Positions 46,429 to 57,779 of a DNA stretch of 64,000 nucleotides are shown here, piece by piece. Source of the stretch: Aspidiotus rigidus (lineage: Eukaryota; Arthropoda; Insecta; Hemiptera; Diaspididae); contig JAVHKY010000025.1 in assembly GCA_035079385.1 (NCBI GenBank), positions 20,124,501-20,188,500 on the forward strand, given 5' to 3'. How positions within the stretch are numbered: position 1 is the stretch's first letter; every line of letters starts with the position of its first letter. Below the pieces are notes generated by a model. That model did no database searches. It was not told the DNA's origin and saw only the letters and a list, made by a program, of their open reading frames with translations. Both the position numbers and the translations under genes were made by a program.

Positions 46429-47110
46429 CTACGATATCGAAGAAAAATTGTGAGGTTTTTTGGTTCCCTGATATTGAATGCTGAGAGAGAGTCCTGCATA
46501 ATGAGTTGACAGCTGGAGTTTCCGAGTGTGATGAGAAAGACAAGAGTAAATAGCATCCAGCCTGGCGATGAAAATGGGGGAGGGACGAATTTTGATTATG
46601 GAGTCACCAGTTCTGGGTTTCGATGTAGGTGTGTCTGTGAAGTAAAGTCGATGAGTGGAAAATTCTGTTATAGAGAGTCGTCTGTTCATAGCGTTGTTAG
46701 TGGTAGTAATTAGGCCTTATCAAATCGGATATCTGTGGAAGATGGATAATAGGATAAGGGGTGCTGGTTGTTTTCATAATCGAGACTCAAGAGGGGGAAA
46801 GAGAGAGTTTTGCGTTCAGAGTGCGGTGGTACAGAGCGAGGAAGTTAAGGCAAAGGCTGAGAAGTACGCCAAGAGTCAATCTCAGTGCTTACGATTGAAT
46901 TTTGACCTAGTTGTTAGTGGATTCAACTTTTGTAGAGGTGACAGGGTGGAAGTTCACAATTACAGCCAGTGTGAGAGTGTGCTAGTATTAGAACGTAAAC
47001 ATTCGGTTCTTAGCAACTTTGTTTGTGGTCAAAGATATTGTGTAATACCTAGGAATTTTGAGGGGAGTTCACAGATTAATTTGGAAGTTCTGGAGAAATA
47101 GAGGATGGAG
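46429..47110 (-). pseudogene. Non-LTR retrotransposon remnant (end of RT and RNase H)
   Basis: On the minus strand, from high to low coordinate, KIQS-ALRLTLGVLLSLCLN (~46840-46900) fits the C-terminal reverse transcriptase region of Jockey/I-like elements. RNase H follows: STHRLYFTDTPTSKPRTGDS (~46620-46665), then IFIARLDAIYSCLSHHTRK (~46545-46595). The catalytic order (FTD..., ...A.L.AIYSCL) matches the copy at 57780-58460. Stops and frameshifts are frequent. The + strand ORF of 148 codons here is its shadow. Confidence 0.6.
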
Positions 47111-49744
47111 GGAGATTGCTCACTCAAACTTTTACGATTGGCGGATAAGGTTTTCCAGCTCTCCATTCGTGAATTTTCTTTGTCAGTCGTCACTCCGAAA
47201 TTTTTTTCCATACCTGTTTTTTAAGTATGTCACAAATCTATCGTGATGTTGACGACTGTCATACAAACGATCATCTCGGAGGAGGATAAAAATCAACATT
47301 CCAGATCTTCGTCGAAGGTAAAAGTGTTTGGAAAGTTTCATTATGAACGCACTTGTATACCGCCTTTGAAACAGAATTTTAATTTCGTGTTTTCTTATTC
47401 ATTTATGGAATAACGAATATCTTCTATGCAAAACATTGTAGAAACTTGAAATTCAATTTTAGATTCTCTCATTTCATAATGCTTTTTCATTTTTTTTTCT
47501 TTTCCTCGTGGATATCTACTTATGAAGCTTTATTGTGTGCGAAAATATCATCTTTATGCTTAACTTATTCGATGTGATTCGTAGGCTGACTTTTGTATAG
47601 AAACTCTCACCGTCAACTGCCTCGTAATCATTCTTTTTCTCTGGGAAATAAAATTTTTCATAATAAGTCGTACGAATTTTAAGATATATTTTTTCAGTAT
47701 GTCGGGAAAAGGGTGAAAATACGACGTGAAAGTTTTTCGTTTGTTAACGGTGTGTATAGTGAAATACGAATAAAAGATTTCATATTTTATACGTTCGAAA
47801 TTTCAATTCGTTTTCAGCCGACGGATCGTAATATCGCAGAATGCTGATTTAACTCTTTCACGCTTAAATGATATTGCTTTCAATTTAAGAAAAATTCTTT
47901 CCCCGTTTGTCGAATTCTTCAATCGGACTGAAAAGTTAAATTACCTACGCGTGTCATAAACTTTTGCGCGCACAACTTGCGTCAATCGGGGTGTTTGTTG
48001 GGTTTTGATTTCATAGAAATTTGGTCAACGTCGTCGTTCTTCGTCCTAATTAGAATAATACCCAAAAATATTACTATGCAGGTAGATAATAGATTCACCT
48101 GCTGTAATGGGAGAATCTGCAGGCCGTTATTAACGTTTTCGGTATGAATATTGATCGGCTTTAATCACAGTGCCTGAAATAATGCGAACTATTTCGGTCG
48201 AAAAATCCGTAGTCGTTCGTAATTTTCCTACAATTACCTGCATACGAGAATTGTGGGTCGAGCTTGTTTGTCTCCTTCCCAGCTGAAATCGTAGAATCAA
48301 TCCATCGTCGGTACCCGTATGATTTCGAATTGTTGAGGCAGGATTTCATTATTTTCCATTATTCGTTTCTTTAAAAATAGCATTGCCGCAGTTATCTCCG
48401 GCATCAAGAATATTGATCTGTGTACTTTTTTATCCTCTTTATTTTCGTATTTTTCTCGGAAAGTAGGGGGAAAAAAAGTCGCACACAATGCCTTATTATT
48501 GCGGTATTGCCGCGGAATAAAGATTTTGTCGGTTTACGCAAAATGTGTAACGTATGACGGATGGGAAGAGAAGGAAAGAGGGAAGGGAAAAATTTTCCTG
48601 GTGCTGTATTACTTCGCCTTAATTAGTTTCTTTTGTAGCCATACACTTTCATAATATTTCGTCGGGCAATTCGTCAAAGGCGAGTGAATCGAGAGTTCCT
48701 TTTTCGTTTGACTCGTGGCGAAAATGTATGTTACCCTTGGTTCGTTTGAGGCGTGAAGTGGGACTTTTCGATTTTTTTTTTTTTGTGGTAGCGAATGAAG
48801 TTCAATCACGCGGAAAATACACGTGGAGTCGACCGTATTTCTTGTTTATTAAAAAATTCGGGGAAATATTTCTCATAATGTTGCGACCAAAGGAGAGTTT
48901 TAAGTCATTTTTTGAAAGAAAATTTGTGAAGAAAGCAGTTTGTACTCAATGATGGAATTTATGAGGAGGAGTAACATGAGCTGGAATGAAATGGAGACTT
49001 AGTCGTTCGTGTATCTGTCCAAACTCCAGTCCTTAAATTAGTTTCGATACCTTTATGTAGCGCAATTTGATCACCCGACTGAGAGGAAGGAAAATAATTA
49101 TGTACGCAAGGAAGGAGAAAATTTTAGAATATAGGCTGGTATTGAAAGACGTTACTTTTGGAAATTTCCTACCTCCATTATTGTGGTATAGCATTTAAAT
49201 ATGGTGACTCTAGAGGTGACACGAATCATACTTAGCATAAAGCTGCCTATCGCGAATTAAATTTAGACCTGTGCTGGTATATCCTTCATTACGTATTTGC
49301 ATAATTTTACGATTGAAAAAGTATCGACTCTATTTATCATCGCGCGCTTTTACTATTCTGAATTTTTGAAATGAATACACACGTTTATCTGATATTTTGT
49401 AGTATGTCTTATCCTTTTCCAAATCGAAACTGACAGGTTCACCTTCTTATGAGCGAACATAATTACATGTCAGAACTTCAATCGAGATTCTATTTTTCAT
49501 TATACTAGCGATACTTGGAGAAATAAAAAAAAATCCTCTGATCTTTTCAAATTTTAACGATATTGTCAAAATTCAAGAGCTTTGGGTATCTTTGTGATTG
49601 ATGTTTGAAGAGCCAGGAGCCTGAAGCGATTGCGAGGAGTATAAAGATGAAACAAATGTGTACTCGATACAAGGCGACATAATCCCAATTACCGATTGAG
49701 AAATTTTGCCTCAATTTTCACCACCGAACTGAACGCCATATACT
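47111..49744. other. No gene recognised; CpG-containing unique-looking DNA
   Basis: I found no exon-like ORF, repeat or transposon terminus on either strand in this long stretch. Confidence 0.5.
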
Positions 49745-50133
49745 CAGGGTGTCTACCAGGTCAACTAAGTCAATGAAGTCAATTAAAGTCAACTTTTTTG
49801 AAACATGGTCAACTAAGTCAAGTAAAGTCAACTTTTCTATCCGTAGGTCAACTAAAAAGTCCAAAAATGCATAATTTTGTGTAACGAATGTTTTTCACAT
49901 GTCTTCCTATATGCACAATATCAAGGTATAATCAACAAACTTCTGACTTTTAAAATGACACTTTTCTCAACTAAATATTAATTCTTGCAAACGAATAAAA
50001 AAATACCGAAATTACGATATTAGTTTAGAGAGAGGGGGGGGGGAGTTTGATATTTTTGAGGGTCAAATAAAATATCGAAAAAAGGTCAACTAATGTCAAC
50101 TATTTCCATTTTTCAATTCTGGTAGACACCCTG
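49745..50133. mobile_element. CAGGGTGTC-ended non-autonomous DNA element, copy 3 (389 bp)
   Basis: Perfect 15-bp inverted ends, CAGGGTGTCTACCAG. The interior carries repeats of GTCAACTAAGTCAA. No flanking duplication is visible. Confidence 0.75.
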
Positions 50134-50339
50134 TTATAATCTCTGTCTTCCTCACCTCACCCTCCTCACTTCTCAGCACACATTTCTACTCTCCACCGGA
50201 TCCTTCTGCTACATTCACTTACTTCTGCAAACTTTATCGTCCACCTCAACTATTATTATTAATTATTCTTCTCCAATACTACAGAGGTTGCTATCATCAT
50301 GTTCAATTACAAATTATAAATTAGTATAAACTAACATAT

Positions 50340-50499
50340 TATGTGACCTGCGATGAGAAAAGGGTGCTCATTGCCCATTGCCGCAGGAACCTACTTCTCT
50401 CTGATTGCACATCAGTAGCGCTACTCACATCTAATCAGAGAGGAATGGTGTTCCTGTCAGTGGGCAATGAGCATCCTTTTCTCATCGCAGGTCACATAT
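50340..50499. repeat. 160-bp near-perfect palindrome
   Basis: The left arm (50341-50408) and right arm (50433-50498) share ATGTGACCTGCGATGAGAAA, GGCAATGAGC-type sequence and CTCTCTGATT with few mismatches. The centre contains the perfect 12-bp palindrome AGTAGCGCTACT (50414-50425), so almost the whole 160 bp folds on itself. Confidence 0.85.
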
Positions 50500-51179
50500 A
50501 ATTTACGTCAAGTATTAATTCTCCGCGTGTTGATTCCATTCAGCATAATATTCAGACGTTTTCTTCCTCTTGACGCTTTGCCAGGTATTTTCCCTTGGAC
50601 TATTCTCGCAAACAATGGATCCTTAGTCTCTCTAAATTCCGGGGGATATCAATCTCCCAAAACCTGACGTGTTGACCTTGCACTAGAGATTCCCTTCTCT
50701 TCCATAAAATTTCCGACCCTGCACTCACTCCTGTCTATTATTTCAAGAACTATTACCGATCTCTGACACTCGACTCCTGTTATAACTTCTCGAAAATTTA
50801 GTACTCAAAGAAACCTGGAACAACCCAAAAACAAACCGGTGCTCTGGACTGCCTCTAAAACCATTCTCACCAGAACTCCTATTGAATGGAATGAGGTGTA
50901 AGTAGAACACAAGATTATTTTCTGTTATCCTATTGGTCGTTTCTGTTCCTCCTATTTCGTCCATTGACCAAGCCGAATAATCTTCCCCTGTCGAACGTTA
51001 TTACATTATTCAAGAGCATGAGTTTTCTCCCCAATCTTTATCTGTTCCTAATGTTTTATTCTCTTCATGTGGTTTTCTACATGTATAACTTTGAATATTT
51101 CTTCAACATTGTGTTGTTCTTCATCGCAGTGTCTCCCGATCACTAATTTGTCATCTCCTTTCTGCTTTGATGTTTCGTG
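50500..51179. other. No gene recognised
   Basis: C/T-rich + strand with short ORFs; it may include further decayed retroelement sequence but shows no motif. Confidence 0.35.
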
Positions 51180-51830
51180 CTTCTTTCTCCTGATTTCAAA
51201 CTTCCTGCCAGGCCTTTGGACTGTTCACACCTGGAAGTTTCCTTGTCCTCTTCCTCCGTCTGGTCGTAAATTGCTTATTCCCATCACCATGGATGCCCCC
51301 ATTCACGTCATAACCACCAAACGCTCTATCACTTTGTACTTTCCTATCCGGAGTACTTTCTCACTATTCTGTCGTGGACCCCTCCTTTGCTACTCCATCA
51401 AACATGTCTCTGGAGTAGTCATTGGCTGCTGCAATCTGCTTTACTATCTCGATTTCTTTCCTTTTCTCTTCACTGTTCTTCAGGACAGAAATTTCTGGCT
51501 AGTTGCAGTTCTGAATCGCCTTTAAGTTGTGCCTGTGGTGGTAGTAGGAGTCGTTACTCGTTTGGGATCATGGTGTCGGTGCACGTTGGTTTTCGTAGAT
51601 TTTGTATTCTATACTGTTGTTCTCCAGTGTGAGTTTTGGGTCCAGATAGTTGACTGTCTCATTACCCTTTTCCAGTGTCAATTTGATGCTCCCATTCATC
51701 GTATTCGTTTTCAGAAGGAAGTGGTCCACATTGTCTATTAGTGCCTGACCACATCATTCACGTATCTAAACCAGTGTAGTTTCTGAACTTGCTGCCTTTC
51801 GTTATCTCGTTTTATCAGGGAACCTATTCT
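51180..51830 (-). pseudogene. Penelope-like element, second family, 3' part of RT (minus)
   Basis: Read on the minus strand, AAAGGCAGCAAGTTCAGAAA (~51790-51810) begins a stretch collinear with 44252-44690: a degraded RYVxDV motif (RYVNDV, ~51755-51775), then NGSIKLTLEKGNETVNYLDP-like sequence, then HDPKRVTTPTTTTGTT- and ILKNSEEKRKEIEIVKQ-like phrases. Its 5' half lies at 53700-54210. Confidence 0.6.
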
Positions 51831-51889
51831 AGGGAAGGGTTATTTCAAAAAATTTGCCTAACTAAAACAAAAATGGTCTAAGTCCAACA

Positions 51890-52307
51890 TCCTTGAAGAA
51901 AGAGGTCCAAGTCCTCCTCTCATCATATATACAGTAGAAATTGGATATAACCATGTCCAAGGGATCACAATTTCAATCGTTAAATCCAATCTATCGTTAA
52001 AAGCGATGGAATTATGCTTTTTCTGTAGCAGCCAGGACTCGCTAATTTTATCGTTGTAAACGGTAAATCGCTAAAAGCGGTATCGTTATTCGTGATTTCG
52101 ACTGCTCGAAGGTCAAAAGACTTGGAAAAATTTCGACTTTCCAACCATAACATGATTGGCGGGAGACTTAGAAGAATTTTGAGGTGGTGTATGATAGGAG
52201 GAGGACTTTGACTTTCAAGCCATAGTATATGATAGGAAGAGGACTCAAAAGAATTTTATTATGGGAAAGGGATTTGAAAGAAAATTTTGACTCTCGGGCC
52301 GTAATAT
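51890..52307. repeat. Scattered 45-bp-family units inside the split PLE
   Basis: Unit-like phrases occur at ~51905-51935 (CCTCCTCTCATCATATATA), ~52110-52200 (GACTTAGAAGAATTTTGAGG) and ~52200-52310 (CATAGTATATGATAGGA). These are diverged singletons of the 13313-13812 unit. Confidence 0.6.
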
Positions 52308-52640
52308 ATGTTACACAATCGTCTCCCCACTCACTTACAACGTTTAAATCTTTCCGAATCTGATATATGCCCCCTCCATCCAGACAATCCTTCTAAAGGC
52401 GACATCAATGATTATCCTTTCGAATGTCCAGAAATATCCAACATTAGGCAAATACTATACTCAGAAACCACCAATCTACAATTCGCTACCCCACTCAGAG
52501 CCACCGACCTCCTATCAACAGAAAACCCTTCAATTGTCGCACACATTTTCAAATTTATCTCTGACCTACCTCCTTCCATCAACATTTAAATTCAATTCAT
52601 TTTTTCCGTTTTTCCTTCGAGGTAAGGCCCAGTAGCCATC
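52290..52640 (+). pseudogene. Non-LTR retrotransposon C-terminal end
   Basis: An open frame (52308-52589) reads MLHNRLPTHLQRLNLSES, DICPLHPDNPSKGDINDYPF and ECPEISNIRQILYSETTN, ending ...FISDLPPSINI-stop. The RLPTHL...C..H......D...ECP pattern is the C-terminal Cys/His region of I/Jockey-like ORF2. It lies inside the ~1.9-kb insertion that splits the family-2 PLE and is followed by a 45-base T run. Confidence 0.65.
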
Positions 52641-52650
52641 CTCTTTCCAA

Positions 52651-52652
<2 letters not shown>

Positions 52653-52697
<45 letters not shown>
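52653..52697. repeat. 45-base T homopolymer
   Basis: An uninterrupted T run begins 64 bp after the stop of the non-LTR C-terminal frame. It could be the reverse of a poly(A) tail of an oppositely oriented insertion. Confidence 0.95.
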
Positions 52698-52807
52698 CAT
52701 GATTTACTTTCTTTAAATTCTAAAGAGCGATTAAATCATACTCTTTTAATACGAGAAATCAAACTCGGCTCCAGTCCTGACAACGAATTGCTATGTCGGA
52801 GTACTAT

Positions 52808-53045
52808 TGTTTTCACTTTTTTTTTTTTTTTGTTATACATTTATGCATGTGTGCAATTTTTCCCCCTATTCTTTTTTCTTTCTCCTTCGTTTTTTTTTTT
52901 GTTTGTTTTATTTTATTTTGTTTTGTTTTTTTTTTTGTATAATTTTTCTCTGGTTGGATGTAATAAAAAAAAAAAAAAAAAAAAAAAGAGAGGGACTTGG
53001 AAGAAAATTTTGAATCTCGAGCCATAATGTATGATAGGAGGGAGA
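52808..53045. repeat. T-rich tract, A run and 45-bp-family unit
   Basis: T-rich low complexity (52808-52945) is followed by an A run of more than 20 bases (52965-52987), then GGGACTTGGAAGAAAATTTT and ATGATAGGAGGGAGA of the 45-bp family. Predicted Phe- or Lys-rich ORFs are artefacts. Confidence 0.8.
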
Positions 53046-53086
53046 CCAAATGAGGAGAAAAAGTTTTCACTTTCAGGCTAGATATA

Positions 53087-53627
53087 CCGGGTGGACCAGA
53101 AAGATGTTACCAGTTAAATGGGAGTTTGCGCTAAGATCCCTCCAGGGCAAAAACGCAAAACGCTAGACGTATACTTCAAATCTACGAAATTTTTATCTGA
53201 ATTTTATCTTCAATTTGCGTCCCTACTCAACTTTCTACAACTTTTTTGAGCCAAGTTTTGGACCAAATTTGCCAAAATTCTCAAAAATTAAGAATCGTTT
53301 GAATTTCCATATTTTCCTTGATTTGAGAGTGAAATTTAGCGCTGATTCCGAAAAAAATACCTCAATAACCTATGAAGCTTAGAAGTGGGTGAGTTTTCAA
53401 ATTTTCATTTCGGAAATCTTGGCAAATTGGTCAATTTTTGGCACATTTTGGTCCATAACTCGACTCGAAAAGGTTGTACAAAGTTGAGTAGGGGCGCAAA
53501 TTGAAGATAAAATTGAGATACAAATTTTCTAGGCTTGAAGTATACATCTTACATGTTGCGTTTTTACACTAGAACAGATCTAGTGCAAACTCCCATTTAA
53601 CTGGTGACATCTTTCTGGTCCACCCGG
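53087..53627. mobile_element. 541-bp foldback element flanked by TA
   Basis: The ends CCGGGTGGACCAGAAAGATG and its reverse complement abut TA on both sides (53085-53086 and 53628-53629). Complementarity continues inward for roughly 200 bp per arm with diverged stretches, for example GTATACTTCAA, AATTTTATCTTCAATTTGCG and CCCTACTCAACTTT. TA duplication and long arms suggest a Tc1/mariner-type or foldback MITE. There is no coding capacity. Confidence 0.85.
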
Positions 53628-53699
53628 TACACCATAATACAAGAGACTCAGAAAAACTTGAGACTCTTCAAGATTTCAATTGAATTCTTAAAACCAAAA

Positions 53700-54210
53700 C
53701 CAATTCGACCCATGGAACAGGTTCGCTGTATTCCTCGCACAACTTGGTTAAGGAAGCCGTCGTTTTTCCATATTATTCATGAATATCTAGACAGTCACTG
53801 GTCCTCTTTCCTGGCTGTAGAATTGGCAGTAGTTCTGGTCCACGATCCCTTCCACTACTGTTGCATACTTCAACCCGTCACGCTTTCCAAGGTTGTTTCG
53901 CAGCAGGGTGAGAAGTCCTTCCTTTGGTTCATATGTTTCTCGAGTCTAAGGATACCTATTTATTGTTACTCTCGATTTCCAGCTTGTCTAATCGCTTTAT
54001 CAGCCCTCTGTTATTTCTGATGATCCATTTTATCAGGTGCAGACTGTGGGCTCTCTTTCAAGAATCTGACGGCGATCTTTGCTGTCTTGCAACGTGATGA
54101 TGGTATGGTCTCATCGGACGATGTACTTTGCAGAGTTTTACAAGCTCCTTGAATCCTATTCTAGTACTTCTAGTTGAGTCCTTCTTCAGCTCGCGGTATC
54201 ATTATGTATT
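53700..54210 (-). pseudogene. Penelope-like element, second family, 5' part of RT (minus)
   Basis: On the minus strand, KIAVRFLKESPQS-like sequence (~54045-54085), NRGLIKRLDKLEIESNNK (~53960-54015) and a CTCACCCTGCTGCGAAACAA segment (~53890-53915) align with 43905-44095 of the + copy. The match ends near ATATTCATGAATAATATGGA (~53760). It continues after the insertion at ~51825. Confidence 0.55.
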
Positions 54211-54764
54211 ACCCGCTTGAAAACTGGTCAATACCTCTCACCCATAGGTCTATTTTCTCCCCCTTCCTGCCAATTTGATAACATACTGTTCAACACCTCT
54301 TTTCGTGTCCTGATGCTCTTTAGAAAAATCTACCTCTCTCATTTGCCTTCCGTAAATATTCCAATACAGTCACTAACCCCCTTAACTAGTCGCGCTCCAT
54401 AATTACTTTTCTCCAATACTCCTATCTTCCCTACCCCAATTTTCATAAACTTTCCAAAGTCATCTCCCCAGAGCTCATAACAATTGGAGTACTTGTGCAG
54501 CTGGTGTGGAAAAGGGAGTTATCATTCACTATATTTATTGAAGCCAGCGAGAAACCTGTTTTACCTGGGTTTTTTCGATCTCAGTTCGGTTCGGCCATCC
54601 GCTAGGGTCGCTAAATACACGAGAGATTCGCTCAACAGTAATGGTATTCTTGGTGAATTTGAAGATTTTGTCATCTCATTTAATTTGTAGGGATAATATC
54701 TTTTACGGGATGTCTGGGAGCCCAATTCGCTACATTCAAGCGCTATGTCAATCGATGTATACCG
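54211..54764. other. No gene recognised
   Basis: C/T-rich + strand with short ORFs; possibly decayed retroelement, no motif seen. Confidence 0.35.
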
Positions 54765-55020
54765 CAGGGTGTCCACTTGGCTGGAAAATCTAGAAGTCAG
54801 GGAAAAGTCAGGGAATTTTGGGAATTTTACCCAAAGTCAAGGAATTTTTTGAGATTCGTCAAAAAAAGTTCAAGCTAGGAAGTTTTTCCTCTTCTTTTTT
54901 TTTTTTTTTTTTTTTTCTTGTTTTTCAGTGGAGATTACGGTCTGGAAAAACCTGAAAAAGTCAGGGAAAAGTCATGGAAAAGTCAGGGAATTTCATTTCA
55001 GAGAAAAAGTGGACACCCTG
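54765..55020. mobile_element. CAGGGTGTC-ended non-autonomous DNA element, copy 4 (256 bp)
   Basis: Perfect 14-bp inverted ends, CAGGGTGTCCACTT. TACCG abuts both ends (54760-54764 and 55021-55025), a 5-bp target duplication. The interior consists largely of repeated AAAGTCAGGGAA phrases plus a long T run (54896-54915). Confidence 0.85.
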
Positions 55021-55025
55021 TACCG

Positions 55026-56508
55026 TCATAGTCAGGCCCTGTTTCCAGTCTCTCGCCGCTCGGTACAAATACAGCGCGACACTAGCGCTGTCCGGCCGGC
55101 ATTCCGCGGGTCATCGATTAATATCGATTAGAGTGATTATTCGGTCGAAATTTTTGCCCGCGGAGGTGTTCTCCAAGTCTCTAACGCAATTCGAAGCCCT
55201 ATCTCGCTTAGATGGTGCTCGAATTTCCCAAAATACACTATATGACCTACACATAAATTCAATTCGTGAGAAATTGGTCCATATGATTCGAGAGATATTT
55301 ATTCTTTACTGGGTCATATTTACCATCGTAAATTTAGTATCAACTTAATATTTATAATATAGTCAATTTTCAATTATTGTTTAGGAATTTCTTTTGACCC
55401 ATTTCCAAAATCCGTAGGCTCTTTTAAGCTCAAGGGAAGGGAGGGGGAGGTTTCAATAGCAACAGATGGAATAATCGCGGGCCAATTGGTTGGATTATCA
55501 TTAGTCGATATGACGCTTTCTCTACAACGTAATTTTTTTGTTTTTTTTTATTTTATTTATTTTATTGCTCGGTGTATTTTAATCATAAAATATTTTCATC
55601 TTCGTTGTACGATCATTCTTTTCGCGCAAAAACTCTTTGTCACTTGTGTTCTGCACGATCAGGCGTAGTATTGAATGAGACAAGGAATGATGCGGACAAA
55701 AGAAAAGCAAGATGACGTCTCGCGTTTTGATTTATGAAAATGTTCGATGCGACGTCACGAGTTGAAGACTATTCAGAATCAAAAAGGAAATTAAAATGAA
55801 GAGCGGAAATAATCGGATCGAACTTGTCTTACTTTGTTCACTCGTTGACATTCATTTTCTATACTGCTCGAGGGAAGTTGAGATTCTCATATTTTTATTA
55901 TCTTTATTTAGGTTGCCATTTTACTAGTTTCTTCCATTGGAATCGAAAATTATTTTAGGAGAATATTGTTGACGAGGGTGCGCGAATATATTTCTAAACC
56001 TATTTTACGTTCCTAGACCTTTGTGGAATCTTGTTTCGCGCGGTTTCGTAAACCTTTTCTTTGAAATGTGTTAATGAGCGCGGATATTCGCAAGGAATCA
56101 GGAAGAGGACTTATCTTTTCGAACAAATCAGAGTGAACCGAGTGCGATAGGTACGAAACTTGTAATTAATACGGGTTCACGCGTCATTGAATCATCATCA
56201 TTCGAGAAACGTTGTTTTATGACGTCAACATAAATAATATCGTCTATATTTTAGAGACACGATAGCCAAATTGAAGTGCACAATCAGTGGGCATAATAAT
56301 ACGAATGCGAAATTATATTTCGACGAGAAGGTTTTAATTAGACGACAAAAAAAAATTATCAGCCGATAAGGACCGCCGCCGACACTTGCCCGGAAATATG
56401 CTTATCGTTGCCATAATTCCGCGACCATTTTTGTATACAATGTATATAGTTCGCAGTTGAGTATGTGCGAGAGTGAGTAGGTGGTGGCGTTCTTTTATTT
56501 TTTTTATG
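55026..56508. other. No gene recognised; unique-looking DNA
   Basis: CpG-containing stretch with TGACGTCA at 56220-56227. The ORF at 54974-55348 runs out of copy 4 into flanking DNA and is not a gene. Confidence 0.45.
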
Positions 56509-56613
56509 CTTCTAAACGACGGTCATATCGATCTGATGCAAGTGACGACTGCAACGCGTCATACTTTCCATTATTCGGAACAGTGTGTACAGTAGTGGAA
56601 ATCGACTGCCAAT
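56509..56613. repeat. ~105-bp dispersed duplication, copy 1
   Basis: Shares GACGGTCATATCGATCTGAT, GCAAGTGACGA and GTGGAAATCGACTGCCAATT with 58649-58750, in order and with few differences. Confidence 0.85.
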
Positions 56614-57779
56614 TTCAAGGTTATGCAAAATTTGACACAAATTCGTAGAATAACACTCTTCACGTATGGGCATCAGATTCTTCATCAAAGAGGCTACGCG
56701 CACGAATTTTTCGTCCATTTTACGAGCATAATTAATTTAAGGTACCACATTCCAAAAAGACTTTAGTCCATTTTAAACATTTTGAGTATAACTTGATTTA
56801 AAAAAAAAATAGTTTTATAGCATTTCTTATGAGTTGATATTCTTTTGAAATAGTAATCATGAGATGAACCAAAGATGATACTTGAATAGAAAAACCTGCC
56901 ATGCTCACTCTGGCAAAGGGAAAGGAGCCCGAAAAATGGGACTACAATCTTTTTGGAATGTTGTGCCTCATTTGGAATCGATTCTAATTTTGAATTAACT
57001 TCGAACAGAACTTTCTATATGAAACTTGAGTCTCTCTCTTCGTACACTTCGGATATTATATCCAATTTCATACTTCGCATTCGATGTAAACTACAGTAAA
57101 TGAGTATCAAGTGTCAGAAATTTAGTCAATTTTTCGTTTAATTCCCTCACATTTTCTATGGAAGATTAATTTCATCTATATTGAAAACAAGAGCCGTTTT
57201 TTCGGGCGAATGGACCAATTTTATTAAAGTTCTGAATGTTGTTCCATATTAGTGCACAATGGTCGATAGGGCGGTTGAAAAAATAATAAAATCCTCCTTT
57301 TAAGGGATGAAAGTCGGATGTTCTTGACTGTAGACATAGATGAGAGTTTTTTACCTTGACGAAATCGGACAAAATTGCTGAGAAGTAAAGATTGTGTGTC
57401 GATGAATGGCCGTGTATAATTTTCGCTGGCAATTAATAGTTCGCCTCTTGGAAACGTTTTATGGAACCAATTTAACAATGTATTATTGGAACGCGTCTCG
57501 CTAAAAGAGAACGAGAATGTGCAGAAGAAGAATTTGAAAATTATTTACTTGCAGTTGTATTGGAACTTCATCATTATTATTACTACTATATTTACGAGCT
57601 ATACAACGAAACTAAGGGTCATCAGCTCGAGGTAAGTAACTGTGGAGAGTCTGAGAAAATTTAGGCGGAAGTTGGGAAGAGATCAGAGACTACTGTAGAG
57701 GGTGAAAGTGAATTAAACTCAGATAGTTGAGAAGATTCGTGACCGTATTGCAATTTTTACGTAGAGCAGGGGGAAGACG
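56614..57779. other. No gene recognised
   Basis: A phrase at 57120-57170 resembles the start of the repeat at 58843. Short overlapping minus-strand ORFs have no motif. Confidence 0.4.

Noticed and set aside
46655..47101. 148-codon ORF on the + strand
   Set aside because: Antisense of the minus-strand non-LTR remnant, which carries the recognisable motifs.
52788..53070. Phe-rich and Lys-rich ORFs
   Set aside because: Products of T and A homopolymers.
53604..54020. 138-codon ORF on the + strand
   Set aside because: It begins in the end of the foldback element and is antisense to the family-2 PLE fragment.
54974..55348. 124-codon ORF starting MEKSGNFISEKKW
   Set aside because: It starts inside transposon copy 4 and runs across its end into unrelated flanking DNA.
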